Shown here piece after piece: positions 51,901 through 62,799 of a stretch of 64,000 nucleotides of DNA. This stretch comes from Acridotheres tristis. Lineage: Eukaryota; Chordata; Aves; Passeriformes; Sturnidae. Below the pieces are notes generated by a model, which saw only the letters and a program-made list of their open reading frames with translations, did no database searches and had not been told where the DNA came from. The translations under genes and the position numbers were made by a program. The number at the start of each line of letters is the position of its first letter. Positions within the stretch are counted from its first letter, which is position 1. The stretch lies in assembly GCA_037013685.1 (NCBI GenBank), contig CM072887.1, forward strand, positions 88,990,347 through 89,054,346, in the 5' to 3' direction.

Positions 51901-54607
51901 GTAGGGGGGGAAACTGAAACCTAGAGATAAATTATTTTGTTTTAATAACATTTGCTGGTGATGATTAATAACATTTACTGCCAGCAATTCGCAGTGTTGA
52001 TTCTCAACATATTTTTTTTATCACTGTTCTTCCTGAAGAGTGGCAAAGTACTGTAGCTGAGGGCTCATTATTTTCAAGGAAGGCATGAGGAGGGTTGCTT
52101 TGGTTTGAGGTTCGTTTCTGTTTTTCTTCCCAGATTTAGGCTCTATTCTTCATACTTGTTGTTCAAGTGCTACAGAGTGTCTCGGTGCTTCAATTGCTTC
52201 CCTGGCTATTGTCATAGCTGCTTTCACTTCCTTGCCTGCTCTGCATGCATAGCTGTTAGGGCAGCAAAATAGCAGAGCAGAACAAACAGTCTTTCCCTTT
52301 TTAAATAAACATTCCCTAATCTGGTAGCCTTTATGTGAGGTGAATTTTGCCTAAGGCCCTCTGCATTACATAAGCCCAAACTCTGTTTTTCCAAATGAGA
52401 TAATTAAAGATAATTGGACCCTTTTCCTCCTCCCTGGCTCCCCAGCTTCCCTGCAGCCTTTATCCCAAAAATTCTTCTACTGGAGCCATATGTCAGACAG
52501 TTTCTGTCTGTGGGAAGAGATTGCAGGGGTCTGTGTGTAGATCAAGTGACCCCAGGTCTTCTGCAGCTAAAGCAGTGAGATCTACTCCATTAGGATGGTA
52601 AAGTCAAATCCCAATGAACTCTCACTAAGAAGAAGGTGGTCTTTTTTCCTTGGGACATTTATATATCAATTCTATGTAAGTTACTCTAATGTTCTAAAAT
52701 GGAAAAATACAAATAAACACGCTTAACAGGATACCACAGTCTGAATGTCTGCTCATTCAGGTTTACAGAGAAAATACTTGCCAAACACACAATATTGCAT
52801 ACTCTTTACTTGTTTTGGAAATAACTGTTGAGATTTTGGTCACTCATGGTGTTTTTTCCTCCTTCCATTAATGTGCTCCATTTCTCTTATTTTTGTTTTC
52901 TCTCCTCAGATTCAGTTTGTCTTGACAATCTTCCAGACCAGCTGTGGTGTTGTTTGGCCATGTGCATTTCCTCAGGGATGGCTGTATTTTCAGATTTCTT
53001 ACATGATTTCTTTGATTATCCTCTTCACAAATTTCTATATTCAGGTAAAGTAGCATTCATCAACTCTTTCTAGCATTCTACTGGCTGTATCTCACTGGAA
53101 AGCTGTTACAGAAAGATGTGTTTGAAATGTCCTTTTGCTATCCTTTACTAACATGCATATGTTGAAGTACTACACTTGTTGATCTACCCTCTATTTTCAA
53201 ATCTTCTCATTTGCTGTACCCGTAATTCAGAAAGCTTAGTAATTTCAGTAAGCCAGAGTGATACAAAGAAATGGCTTACTGCAATTCTACCTGCAGGCAA
53301 GGGAGAGGTAGAGCTTTATGCAAGACAGAGCTTTCCAGTCTGAAATAAACAGCAAGTGAACCTGTGAAGCACCTGAAGGAATTGTTCATTTTTGCTTTTA
53401 CAAAGGGAAATGCTTGTTTTTTTTATCCAGGGAACCTTTCCTCACAACGTGCAGAAATCTGGATTTTGTTTGTATTTTCATATGGAAAATTAGTGGGTTA
53501 GTTGTGATTCTACAAATCTGACTTCATGTTTGACCAGGTCCAGACTTGGTATGAGTTGTTCTGAGAAGCTCATAACTGGGCTCTGTACAAAGATGTACAA
53601 CTCTACTGTCTACAGAAAATCAAACCAGCATCCTTCTGCCTTAAAGAAGCAAACTCTATTACATGTTTCAAATGTCATTTGAGAGATTTGGGCATTTTGG
53701 TTCTGGTGAGAATGATTCATGGGGGAAAACACAGCAGGCTTCCCTGTCTGTTCTTTTAGTACTTCTTAAAATCAGTCCCATGATTTCTATCACTTGCTGC
53801 ATATGAACATGCTAATTAAACATTATAGTATATTCCAGATATTTCTTGATTTTTCTTTGTCATTTTTGCTGATATTTTAACTTTTAATTGTTTAAATTCA
53901 CACAGAAAACTGGGGAAATGTGCTTTTCTCAGGCAGCTGAGCCCCTTTGAAAAAAATTAATGTGTGTTTCACTGTCTGTAATTTTCTTTGACAGTCTTCC
54001 CCATCCTGTTAGTTTTTGATTCTTGTATTAGCCAATGGAAATTCCCATCACATTTCTATCTCTGAACTTCCCTCACTTTAGTTGTTTACCCACCTCTTGT
54101 TCTGGCTTTGTTCAAGGTACTGTCACCTGCAGTGCCTCAAATCTCCTTCCTCACATGTTTTGAGTATATTGTTATCCCATAGTCTGCTCATAAAATTGCT
54201 TCCCTTGTTTCTAATTTAGTGTATTAGTATAACACTACCATCACACTGCCAAGCCTTTTTCTTTTCAAGTGAACCACTCCTCTCACTGTGATGAATGAAA
54301 GGCATAGTATAGTCTCATACACAAAAAGTGGTAGAGCTTGTTAGACTCTTACTGCCGGCACAAGGTCTTTAAAAATGATGAATGCAAGTTTACTTTGGTG
54401 TTTCTAGAGTTACTGTGAGGAAGTGGTTATTTATATATAACTAAGCAAAACCATGTGCCTTTCCATGTATTCTAGACTTACAACAAGAAGGCATCCTCAA
54501 GGAGGAAAGAGTATCAGAACGGCTCCACGGCCATTGCAAATGGGCACACAAACAGCTTTTCTTCCCTTGAGAACAATGTGAAACAAAGGAAACAAAGGAA
54601 GGATTGA
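39854..54607 (+). CDS. ELOVL5: Very-long-chain fatty acid elongase 5 (spliced CDS, 295 aa)
   Basis: Joined coding segments are 39854-39911, 41731-41918, 48722-48799, 49439-49610, 51000-51124, 52910-53044 and 54476-54607: 888 nt, 295 residues plus TGA. ELOVL5 is a multi-pass ER membrane 3-ketoacyl-CoA synthase. It condenses malonyl-CoA with C18/C20 polyunsaturated acyl-CoA, the rate-limiting step of elongation towards arachidonate, EPA and DHA precursors. Visible motifs are KLIEFMDT (120-127), the histidine box HVYHH (143-147), [12 protein letters not shown] (173-184) and TQGQ (203-206). The C-terminus has KQRKD (291-295), fitting a KxRxx ER-retention signal. The start at 39854 has A at -3 and G at +4, and gives the same 20-residue N-terminus length as human ELOVL5. 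The tail is four residues shorter than human (299 aa). ELOVL2 is the closest alternative, but the close match to ELOVL5 throughout, including Trp231, argues against it. Confidence 0.97.
39912..41730 (+). other. ELOVL5: ELOVL5 intron 2
   Basis: 1.8 kb AT-rich intron bounded by GTAAGA and TTTCAG. No repeat or RNA gene recognised. Confidence 0.9.
41731..41918 (+). CDS. ELOVL5: ELOVL5 exon 3 (residues 20-82)
   Basis: The acceptor TTTGTTTCAG ends at 41730 and the donor GTAAGA starts at 41919. The 188 nt complete codon 20 and end in frame. The encoded segment contains the first membrane-spanning stretch (about residues 35-48) and the start of the second (about 65-80), separated by the conserved loop [11 protein letters not shown]. 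Confidence 0.97.
41919..48721 (+). other. ELOVL5: ELOVL5 intron 3
   Basis: 6.8 kb intron. It contains a small 8-bp hairpin (CATCACGC / GCGTGATG, 45566-45588) and a 13-bp direct repeat GTTTGTGGGCAGC at 46529-46541 and 46549-46561. Open frames at 42133-42510 and 44801-45097 are chance. No transposon recognised. Confidence 0.88.
48722..48799 (+). CDS. ELOVL5: ELOVL5 exon 4 (residues 83-108)
   Basis: The acceptor ends CAG at 48721 and the donor GTACCT starts at 48800. The 78 nt encode exactly 26 residues. YNFFCQ is conserved, but this is the least conserved coding exon: relative to human ELOVL5, as I recall it, residues 88, 91, 98 and several of 100-105 differ. The donor is weaker than the others (GTACCT rather than GTAAGT). 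Confidence 0.93.
48800..49438 (+). other. ELOVL5: ELOVL5 intron 4
   Basis: 0.64 kb, the shortest intron; starts with the non-consensus GTACCT. Nothing else recognised. Confidence 0.9.
49439..49610 (+). CDS. ELOVL5: ELOVL5 exon 5 (residues 109-165, catalytic histidine box)
   Basis: The acceptor CTTTCCAG ends at 49438 and the donor GTAAGT starts at 49611. The 172 nt end in phase 1. The exon carries KLIEFMDT (120-127) and the catalytic HVYHH box (143-147). It is almost invariant against mammalian ELOVL5; the one difference I see is Thr149 where Ser is usual. Confidence 0.98.
49611..50999 (+). other. ELOVL5: ELOVL5 intron 5
   Basis: 1.4 kb with a strong GTAAGT donor and T-rich acceptor. Nothing else recognised. 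Confidence 0.92.
51000..51124 (+). CDS. ELOVL5: ELOVL5 exon 6 (residues 166-207)
   Basis: The acceptor is a T-run ending in AG at 50999 and the donor GTGAGT starts at 51125. The exon completes codon 166 (Ser) and carries the NxxxHxxMYxYY motif (173-184) and the TQGQ motif (203-206). Confidence 0.98.
51125..52909 (+). other. ELOVL5: ELOVL5 intron 6
   Basis: 1.8 kb. Open frames at 51231-51554 (plus) and 51296-51538 (minus) lie in a slightly GC-richer patch and are not supported as genes. Confidence 0.92.
52910..53044 (+). CDS. ELOVL5: ELOVL5 exon 7 (residues 208-252)
   Basis: The acceptor TCTCCTCAG ends at 52909 and the donor GTAAAG starts at 53045. The 135 nt encode 45 residues, including the last two hydrophobic segments and Trp231 in PQGWLYFQ. 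Confidence 0.97.
53045..54475 (+). other. ELOVL5: ELOVL5 intron 7
   Basis: 1.4 kb AT-rich intron between GTAAAG and TTCTAG. Nothing else recognised. Confidence 0.92.
54476..54607 (+). CDS. ELOVL5: ELOVL5 exon 8 coding part (residues 253-295 and stop)
   Basis: The acceptor ATTCTAG ends at 54475 and the stop TGA is at 54605-54607. It encodes the cytosolic basic tail (TYNKK, SRRKE, NGHTNSF) ending in KQRKD, a KxRxx ER-retention type signal. Against human, four residues are missing between the SRRK and QNGS parts. Confidence 0.95.
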   Translation, partial: TYNKKASSRRKEYQNGSTAIANGHTNSFSSLENNVKQRKQRKD

Positions 54608-55101
54608 AGACCAAACTGAAAAACCATTTTGGTAACCCCAACAACAAAATCATCTGATTGTAAGCACAATGAGAGTTGTGCACTAATACTCTAATGGCTA
54701 CTGTAACTATTCCTGCCTAGAATAGTGTGATTTATGTAGGACTTAACCAGTGCAAACACCCTAGAAACCGTATACAGAACATAAAAGTAGGTTAAAGTTT
54801 AAAAATAATTCTGGGCTGTCACTGACCCTGCTATAGACTATGGAAGGGAGTATTATCATATTATCTGACACTGCTGTTGCCTTACTAGTCAATATGATAG
54901 GTGCTGAATTATGATTCACAATTTGAAAACACTGTAATCTAAACCTCCATTTTTTAAACTATAGATCATGCATGTGATTGTAGAGGTAATTTGTATGATG
55001 CTGGTTTCAGTAGATAAACACACATGCCTTAAATTAAAAAGCAGGGCCCAAAGCTTATTACTGGTTTAAAAATTAGGGTATGTTTCAGCTTTTCAATTGA
55101 T

Positions 55102-55122
55102 TGACTTTTTATTAAAAAGTCA
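55102..55122. other. 21-nt palindrome in ELOVL5 3' UTR
   Basis: TGACTTTTTA and TAAAAAGTCA are exact reverse complements around one central T. In RNA it could form a short A/U-rich hairpin. Confidence 0.55.
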
Positions 55123-56300
55123 TTTAGAAGAATCCATTGATCATTTTACTGTTCTGTATGTGATACACGATGCTACGTATCTCTTACTCGATACAGTGAA
55201 ATTGGAAATGGCACATTTAGTTTTGTATATTTGGCTTTAATTGATTCAACAGTCACAAAACAGATGGAAAAATTATTTTACCTTTTTAATAGATCTTATT
55301 TTTTTATTTGAAGTACATCACTAACATAAAAGTAATTGGCACTTACACAGTCGAGTAAGATTTAAATATTGTCTCTAAAGTTTAGAGCATATACAGGGTG
55401 GACCCATCTATTCTTTTTACTTTTTTTTTCTCTTTTCTTTCTTTCTTATTTCTGAGAATTCTTAAATGCTAAATGAAGAGTGTTTTTTAATATGAAACTG
55501 GCAGTTTCAAGTGTTATTACCATAGCCATATCCATGTTTTAGGAGCTACTGTTTAAGTCTGTGACATATCCAAAAGTGTATTTAAAAGTGGAGCCAGAAA
55601 GATGCTTTTCTGATGGAATTGTCTGTATTTAAGTTGGTATCTGAATTGTTCTTCATGTAGCATACATTCACTTTCAAAATGTGCCTAACACAAAAATGGT
55701 TTTTTTCCCTAAACAAGCAAGTTTAAACAGTTTAAGTCATAGCTAATGTTTTTAAATGTTACTGAAATGTGCTGGAAATGTCTGTTTCTGTAATGTGAGT
55801 TGTGTATATCACTGGTAATGTTTTGGCTTGTTAGCTAAGGATTTGGTTTGAGTGCTGGTTAAAGTTACTCCTTCTTGTAAAATGCTGTCTTGCACATATG
55901 AGGAGTCAGTTGCAAAGCCAGTATCTGTTGCTGGTATTCTGATATCTGCCATGGTGGAGTCCATTAAGCTCTGAAAAATTGAATTGTGCAAGACATTCTG
56001 CTGGTCATTGCTCAAGTTTAACTATTTGGGTTTTTGATATTTATATAAATGCCAGTTTTAACACATTTAATTGTTTTTAAATATTTTTTAAAATTTTTGC
56101 ACATCTCTTAAGGAATTAATAAGTTCTCTTACTAGCCTTGTGGGTTTTCATTCCTTGTTTTGAAGGAGACAGTGTCTGTTATGTTTACATTATCAAAGCT
56201 TGTGCGTGTGTCTTCATTTCTAGGTACTGGTTTGCAGAGTCTTTACATAGCTCAGTACAGCAGCTATAATGTTCAAAATAGGCTGTCTAAATGTGCTAGA

Positions 56301-56306
56301 AATAAA
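56301..56306 (+). terminator. ELOVL5: Poly(A) signal AATAAA for ELOVL5
   Basis: Canonical hexamer 1.7 kb after the stop, followed from about 56333 by a GT-rich stretch that fits a downstream cleavage element. Cleavage is expected at about 56317-56335. Confidence 0.65.
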
Positions 56307-56325
56307 CTCTTGGCTCATCTGAGTA

Positions 56326-59300
56326 TACTTCATTGTTAATGTTTGAGATGGTTTAATCATTAAAACACTTTTGATGATCTCTGCCTGAATTCTGTGGGTT
56401 TGTACAGATTTAATGCATTGCCCCATCCATTGTCAGGCCAAGGAGGAGCCAACATGATGGAAGAACAGCTGCAGATATTCAGGGACATTTAGCGTACCAG
56501 AGATTTGGCAACAAATTCTTTAGAGAAACCTTTGGCAGTTACTAAGCACTGTTCCCTTGCCTGGCTGTAGAAACACTGGTCTGTGTGATGGATTTAACTC
56601 CTGCTGGGATTACTGACTTGCTGAATGCAGAACAGTCCCAATAGCTCAAGATGATGAGTGCCAGGAGCAGAGCTTAACCTGACTGAGAGGGACTTCCCTG
56701 CCTCAGTCCTGTCTATAAAATGGGGATGATACCGCTCACCAGAATGGCAGCAGTTTTGCAATTTCCTTAATTTCCCCTTGCCCTTAGGTGATTGTTTTGG
56801 AGCCCTCTCTGATTTGAGTGTTTAATCAGTACATTGCAACAACCCCAGAGAGGCTGGAGATGGACTTGGTAAAACAGAGCTATTTATGTAGCTGTCTGTC
56901 TTTTCCCTTGCAGGCTCTTAACACAAAAAACATAGACCAGGGAAATGGGTTTACACTTCATGTGAAAGGCTCAGAGGTTTCATGCTGTGTTGGTCTCCTC
57001 TGGGAGGGTGCTCTGAATGCCTGAGCTGGTTCCTAAGGCAGTTTCTTCTCCTTCACATGCCAATTCAACTCTGAAATTGTGTGTGCTCCTAAGCAAGGCT
57101 CAGTAAGATGCAGTTCTTTGGATGTTAAGCCAAATCTCCAGGAAGTACCTAGAAGGCAGAAGCCACAGCACCAACCTAGCCTCTCCATGTGAGCCAGCAG
57201 AGATGGGGCTGCTGCACTGCAAACCTTGCCTTCAAGGTTAATGGCACATGGTGACAAAACCCAATGACTTAGTCCAAAACTGGCAGGAGATGTGACCTTG
57301 GGAACATCAGCAGTGTCTATACCTGCATGGCAAAAGCTGTGGCTCCTGGATATTCTTCTGCAGTCTCAGCAGCAACTGAAAAGTGTCAAAAGCTGGATGG
57401 GTTAGATCAGACATCATTTTGCCATAACTGATGGACCAAGGCACGAGCCTTGGGTCTGCCCACCTGGCTCAGCTTCCAGTGCATCACCTGACCTGGGGCA
57501 AGTTAGAGCCTTTGGGTTGACTCAATTCCCTGATCACACATAGTTTTCCTGATAGCTGGGATTGGTGCCTGGGACTATGAGAGAGTCCTCAGAAAAGACT
57601 TTTTGTGTTGTAAAAGCAGGAGAGTTGAAAAAAGATGAACTGTTCCCAACAAGATGGAGAGGTTTCATGTAAAGGTGGCTGAGGAGAATGAGACAGTTCA
57701 GTCCTTTGCAGAGGGAATGACCAAGCTACAGACCATTAGGTTAGGATCTTGTGCAGTTCATGAATTGACCAAATCCCAGTGATGAGAAGAAATGTTAAGC
57801 TTTTGTTCAGCTATGAATGGGATCGGTAATCTCAAATGCCAGAAAGCATTTTTTTTAGGGTGATCCTGCTATAAAGACATTGAGTGCTGCATCATGAATG
57901 TGCAAGCCACCGGTGGGACTGGGATCACTCAGGAACTGGGATTCTTGAGTTGGCAGGGAGAGGAAAAGCAGAGAAAGTTCTGGAAATCTTTGTGGTTGAT
58001 TGTGTATTTTACTTGATGCAAGAGAGATACTAAGTAAGTGTTGGCGCTTATGATAGGACTTACATCCCCAAAACTGAAGTAACAAAAGCTCCAAACCTCA
58101 TAGGGAGCTGTTCTGGGGGTTGCCTCGCCTTTGATAATTGGTAGCTGTCTTGAGTTTAAGGTGATAAGATGTGCTTTTCTTGTATGAGACTGGAATGTAT
58201 GTTGTTAAAACGTATGCATTATTCACAAAAAAAGAGATGGAAAAGTAAGATGGACGCTGAAGAGAAGTAAAAATAAAATTGGAGGCCAGATTACTTGAAC
58301 TGTGAGGGTTCTGCAGGGAATCCCTTTGAGGCAATGCAGGAAATTATAAAATACAGATAGAGATCTGTTAGAGAAATGCTGCTCCAAGTTGTATTGGTAC
58401 AGAGGATTAACTTACATTGTCACTGTCATCCTCTTGCCAAGAATTACTGCACCAACAAAAGTGATTCGTTGTGATCATCAGGATGTCTCACAAACTGATT
58501 TATAAAGCAAACTTATTCCATTTTCAATTTTAATTCATTTACTTTAAATAGATATACAAAACAAGGTCCATATGTTTATCCATTTCAGTAGAATGCATTT
58601 GTATGAACAGGGGAAGCTGGAGTTCCCAAGGCCTCCCATGACATGACAGTAGCAGAGGCATTAGTTTTTAAGTCATAGATATTAAAATAATCTCCAACAG
58701 AAAGGAGGGAAAAGAGCACAAAGGTCTCCAGTTAAAAAAAAGTATAATGTTTAAATCAGTCATGGGATGTGGAGAAGGAGGAAAGAGACTTACATGCCTT
58801 GTCTTTCAATGATATATAATGTAGATACTATATTTTCTGTACAAGGAATGTAGAAACTCTCTGGTAGATGGTAGACTTGATAGTCTGATTTCAGTATGAT
58901 GACAGGTTTCAGAATAAATGGGAAGAATGAGTACAAGGAATTAAAACGGGAGAAAATGTAACAGTGCTTTTCTGGAAGTAATCACATCTGATTGACCCAT
59001 ATTGGTTTTTAATTTAAAAAAAAAAAACTGTATAAATAAAGGAAATACATCTTCCATCCCTCTGGAATAGGTAATATTTTTAATCTTGGAAATTATTATG
59101 TAAACTAGAGGGTGTGGTGACCAGCAACAGAATTCGTGGATAAGCAAGGTCAAACTGGTGTGCAAATGGTTTGTCTCAGTGCTTTCAGCCAGAACAGAGC
59201 CCATTAATCATGCTTCAGGAGAAACCCTGGTATAAAATACAGGACTGTTTGCAACAATGTTTGGAGATGAGGACATCAGAAAGTACTGTCAGTGCCAAGA

Positions 59301-60009
59301 AAGATTACATCTCCTACAGCAACTACCTTGATGGCTGAAGTAAGAAATGAGATTGCTGTAATTCTCCCTTAGGAACCAGTAACAGAATTTCAGCTGTTTC
59401 CATAGGAGTTCTAGTTGGACATGGTTGAATAGGAGAGAAGGAAGATATATTGTGAATCATATCTTCAACAACTTAGAGCTGCTACTGTGAAAAAAAAAAA
59501 GGGGGGGGAAAAATCTCTTATTTGCTAACTGGTCCATTTTTAGTAGGAAGAATGTGAGAATGTGCTAGCGTGGGAGGACTTCCTTTTGATGAAGACATTA
59601 GCTCTCAAGAAAACTAATTTTAAAAGATCTGCTGTACAGAAGAATTACTGGGATGGTCACAGAAATGGAGAAGTTGTGCAAAACACATGTTTAACAAGAG
59701 CGGTGTTGAGAAGGAATGTAACCTCAGCCAACACAGGCATCACAGCAGTAGATTCAAATTTTCATGAAGGAAAATGAGCTATTTTAAGTGTATGACTCAA
59801 ATCAAATGGGTATAAGCTACCCAAGAGTGTTCCTAGGCTAGAAATAGGGAGAGTGCCTTTTAAAGTAGAATATGGCTCTGGAGCATTTTTCCCATAAGAG
59901 TGGTGTGAAGCTCTGGGGAATTGCTTGAAGATGGGTCACTGACCACTTCTAAAGCTGCTAAGACCAGGAATGGGACCCCCTGATGAGCTGTTCTGCATTC
60001 TTGGAAAAA
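56326..60009. other. Intergenic sequence downstream of ELOVL5
   Basis: AT-rich with no recognisable exon. A run of A followed by eight G lies at about 59490-59508. Frames such as 57033-57257 and 58941-59204 (minus) match nothing known to me. Confidence 0.6.
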
Positions 60010-60692
60010 GCAGCTGTTGATGCCTTTGTGAAAGTATATCTAAGAAAGGGCAAAACAGGGAGAGGAGTGATGACAAAAGTGTGAGAAACAGCCCTGCAGA
60101 CACTAAGGTGGGAGAGGAAGGAGGGGGAGGAGGTGATGCTGGAGCAGATTCCCCTGCAGCCTGTGGAGAAGCCTATGGCAAAGCATATATCCACACTGCA
60201 GCCCATGGGGGACCATGTGGTAGTGCAGGTGGACATGCCCTGAAGGAACTGCAGCCTGTGGAGAGCCCATGCTGCTATGGAGAGCCCAAGTTTTTCCTGA
60301 GCGACTTCAGCACATGGGAAAGGCCCACACTGCAACATGAGTAGGAAGGAGAGAGGAGCTGCTGTGGACTGACCACAACCACCCCCATGCCACTTGGAGC
60401 ATGGAGGAGGTAGAGGGGGTGGGAATGAAGGAGTGAAATGGCCTTGGAAGAAGGAGGAAGGAGTAGGTGTTTTTGTTGTTGTCTTTGTGTCTCACCATTC
60501 AGCTGTTCTATTTTAATTGGAAATACATTCAATTATTTTTCCCAGAATCCATTTGGGCCATGACAATTATTGCTGAGTGAACCTTCCTGTCTTTATCTCA
60601 AACCTCAATCTTTTCATCTTATTTCCACCCCCAATCCTGTTGAGGGGGGGAGAGAGCAGCTGGGCGGGTGTCAGGCAGGTGTCCACACCACA
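60010..60692 (+). mobile_element. LTR-like avian ERV-derived element
   Basis: The left part is GC- and purine-rich, with CTGCAGCC repeated at 60154, 60196 and 60249, each followed by a GTGGAG or ATGGGG-type word. The right part (about 60460-60692) has CATTCAGCTGTTCTATTTTAAT, a TTATCTCAAACC word and a final CCACACCACA. I recognise this order as an ERV-derived interspersed repeat seen across bird genomes. The family name and exact left end are uncertain. No intact viral gene is present. Confidence 0.6.
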
Positions 60693-62594
60693 TGGACATT
60701 TTGTCCTCTTACGAATCAGCAGGTCAGGCAGAAGGCAGCTTCCTTGATCAAAGGAAGAACTGCCAAAGGCCACGAGGTACCAGGCACCAAAAAGCCTGAA
60801 GGCCATTATGGTACAGCTGGAGGTGTTGTAGCCTGGGAAAACCTGCTCCCTGGAGTGAACCAACTGCTTTGGTTTTGTTTTGTTCTGTTTGGTTTTTAAT
60901 TTTTCTTTTTTCCCCCAGATCTAACACATGTTAAAACAACACCTTTTCCAGGAATCTGACCCATAATTCTTGGAAAGTTTTTAGAGGCAGTGTAGGAGCC
61001 CTCTGTTTGCTGACAGAAGGCACCACACTGACATGACATGTAAAGGAAACCTGTGTTCAGAAGAAAGGTCCTGAATTCCCTCATGAGAGGAATTGCCTCA
61101 CACCCGTCAGAGGCAGCTCGAGTTCCAGCTCAAAACAGGGATGATCCAGCAATGTGCCAAAAGAAATGCAGAACTGTACTCATTGTCACATTTCATTTGG
61201 GACCAGCTGAAACTTTAAGTGAACTGACTCTGTTGACATAAAAATGCAATCCCAGAGTTGTTTACACCTGGGTCTTTGCTGCTCCTGTGCTGGTATAATG
61301 GGGAATGCACAATCCCTGTGGCACAATTGCACTTTTACTGCCTGAGACTTGCCTAAGTGGATGTTCACAGCGTTTCCACTAGGATTAGCCAGCACCAGAG
61401 GTAATTTTATGTGGTGATAAACTACTTGGTAAAAATACTTACAGTGAAATTAAGTGATTTTTTCCCTACACATACTGAAGCAAGGTGGTGTGATATTTGT
61501 GTAATTGATTAGACATACGGTGTCTCATCCCATTTAGCAAGCATGAAGCATGTCTTTATCAGCTGTTCTGTCTGCTGCTGGAAGCCAAATGTTTACTAAA
61601 TGCTACTAATTCTATTTTACCAGCTGTTGGAGGAAATCAGGATCTCAACTCACCTACCAGAAGTAAGAGCTTTATGAAAATAAATTTAAAAAAAAATTAA
61701 AATCTGTAGCCCTGTAGTTATCTAAGTGCTTTTCTTCCTTTAAAATCAATGGCATCCCAATGCTTCAGTGCCTTTCTAAGTCTAACACCTTTCTGTATAT
61801 TTAGAAAGGATCGCCTCTCTGAAAGATCTTTTGTTAATTTATCAAGTTGCTTTGTTTTCCACAGCACTTGGGGTTGCAAGGGAGTGTGAGACCAGCTCTT
61901 GGTGTGCTGGGCTATTAGAAACTTGAGACATCTTTGATGCAAATGCACTTTTGCTCAGTAGAATAGTGATGAGTTTGTGAGAAAGACCAGGAAATACATC
62001 CCATGCATATAGATGGCATAACTATTATCATCTAACTATTATCAGCTGTGTTTCCTTTTTAAATTGTTTGCACAGATTTTTTCAAATCATCATGAAAAAG
62101 GCTCTTCTATTCTCAGAAGTTTAAATAATAGGGTAAGAAGTAGTCTTTACATCTGACTCTGGTTTCCATACTAAGCAGATGTGAAGAATTGCTACCCAGT
62201 GCTACTGTTATAAAGCTGTACAAGTAGATTTTTGAATGAGTGGGAACTCCTGAAACCAGACCGGGCAATTTGGTGGTGGATACTCTGCTTGGTTTTCTGG
62301 TATTTTTGCAATATGCAGGATTTGCCAAAAGTTTCCTTGTAACATAGGAAAAATGAACAACTAACTCTCTCTTGGTCAGAAGGCAGCAACATACAAGGTT
62401 TCAGAAAACCTCCAAAACTATAGGGCCAACTACCTGGCTCCATCCGTCCAGAGCACTTCAAAATAAATGATAGTCAATGTGTGATTTTACTTTTTGAAGT
62501 AAAAGTTTAAAAATCCCCAAAACAACTAAACCCACCCCCAGCTGCTCACAACCAAACCCCACCCATCTCACCTTGCCAGAATAATACTAAAACT

Positions 62595-62609
62595 AAACAA
62601 ACAAACAAA
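62595..62609. repeat. (AAAC)n run
   Basis: About four AAAC units, within a C/A-rich stretch. Confidence 0.7.
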
Positions 62610-62799
62610 AACCCCAAACACAACTATGTTCAGTTTTGTCTTTTGGCCTCAAAATTGGAGAGAACAGATCGAAGCAGCATCTGCAGAGGTGTTTTGTCTT
62701 TTATGCTGATGATTTTAAGGAGGTTCAAGAATGGTGTAAGCAAGCACTAGGGTTTTAAACCTCATCCTCCAATATTCAGGTCTGGTTGTCAGCCTGGCT

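Larger units (their letters stand above)
17385..56325 (+). other. ELOVL5: ELOVL5 gene (transcription unit, 8 exons inferred)
   Basis: This span covers the whole inferred ELOVL5 transcription unit. It has a non-coding first exon in a CpG island, seven coding exons and a 3' UTR of about 1.7 kb. Intron sizes, from the splice sites I placed, are about 22.4 kb, 1.8 kb, 6.8 kb, 0.64 kb, 1.4 kb, 1.8 kb and 1.4 kb. Every coding intron begins GT and ends AG, and the exon phases join without a frameshift. The non-coding first exon and very long first intron match the known vertebrate ELOVL5 structure. The transcription start and the poly(A) site are inferred from sequence signals, not observed. In human the neighbours are GCLC (5' side) and GCM1 (3' side); I see no coding exon of either here. 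Confidence 0.85.
54608..56325 (+). other. ELOVL5: ELOVL5 3' UTR
   Basis: This AT-rich, stop-dense sequence follows the TGA. It includes a T/C-rich tract at about 55411-55450, a 21-nt palindrome at 55102-55122 and several ATTTA motifs. ATTAAA at 55111 is a possible minor early poly(A) signal. The main end is placed just after AATAAA at 56301. The length of about 1.7 kb is reasonable for ELOVL5. Confidence 0.65.

Noticed and set aside
60081..60344. 87-codon plus-strand frame
   Set aside because: It lies within the LTR-like repeat; composition follows the repeat units.
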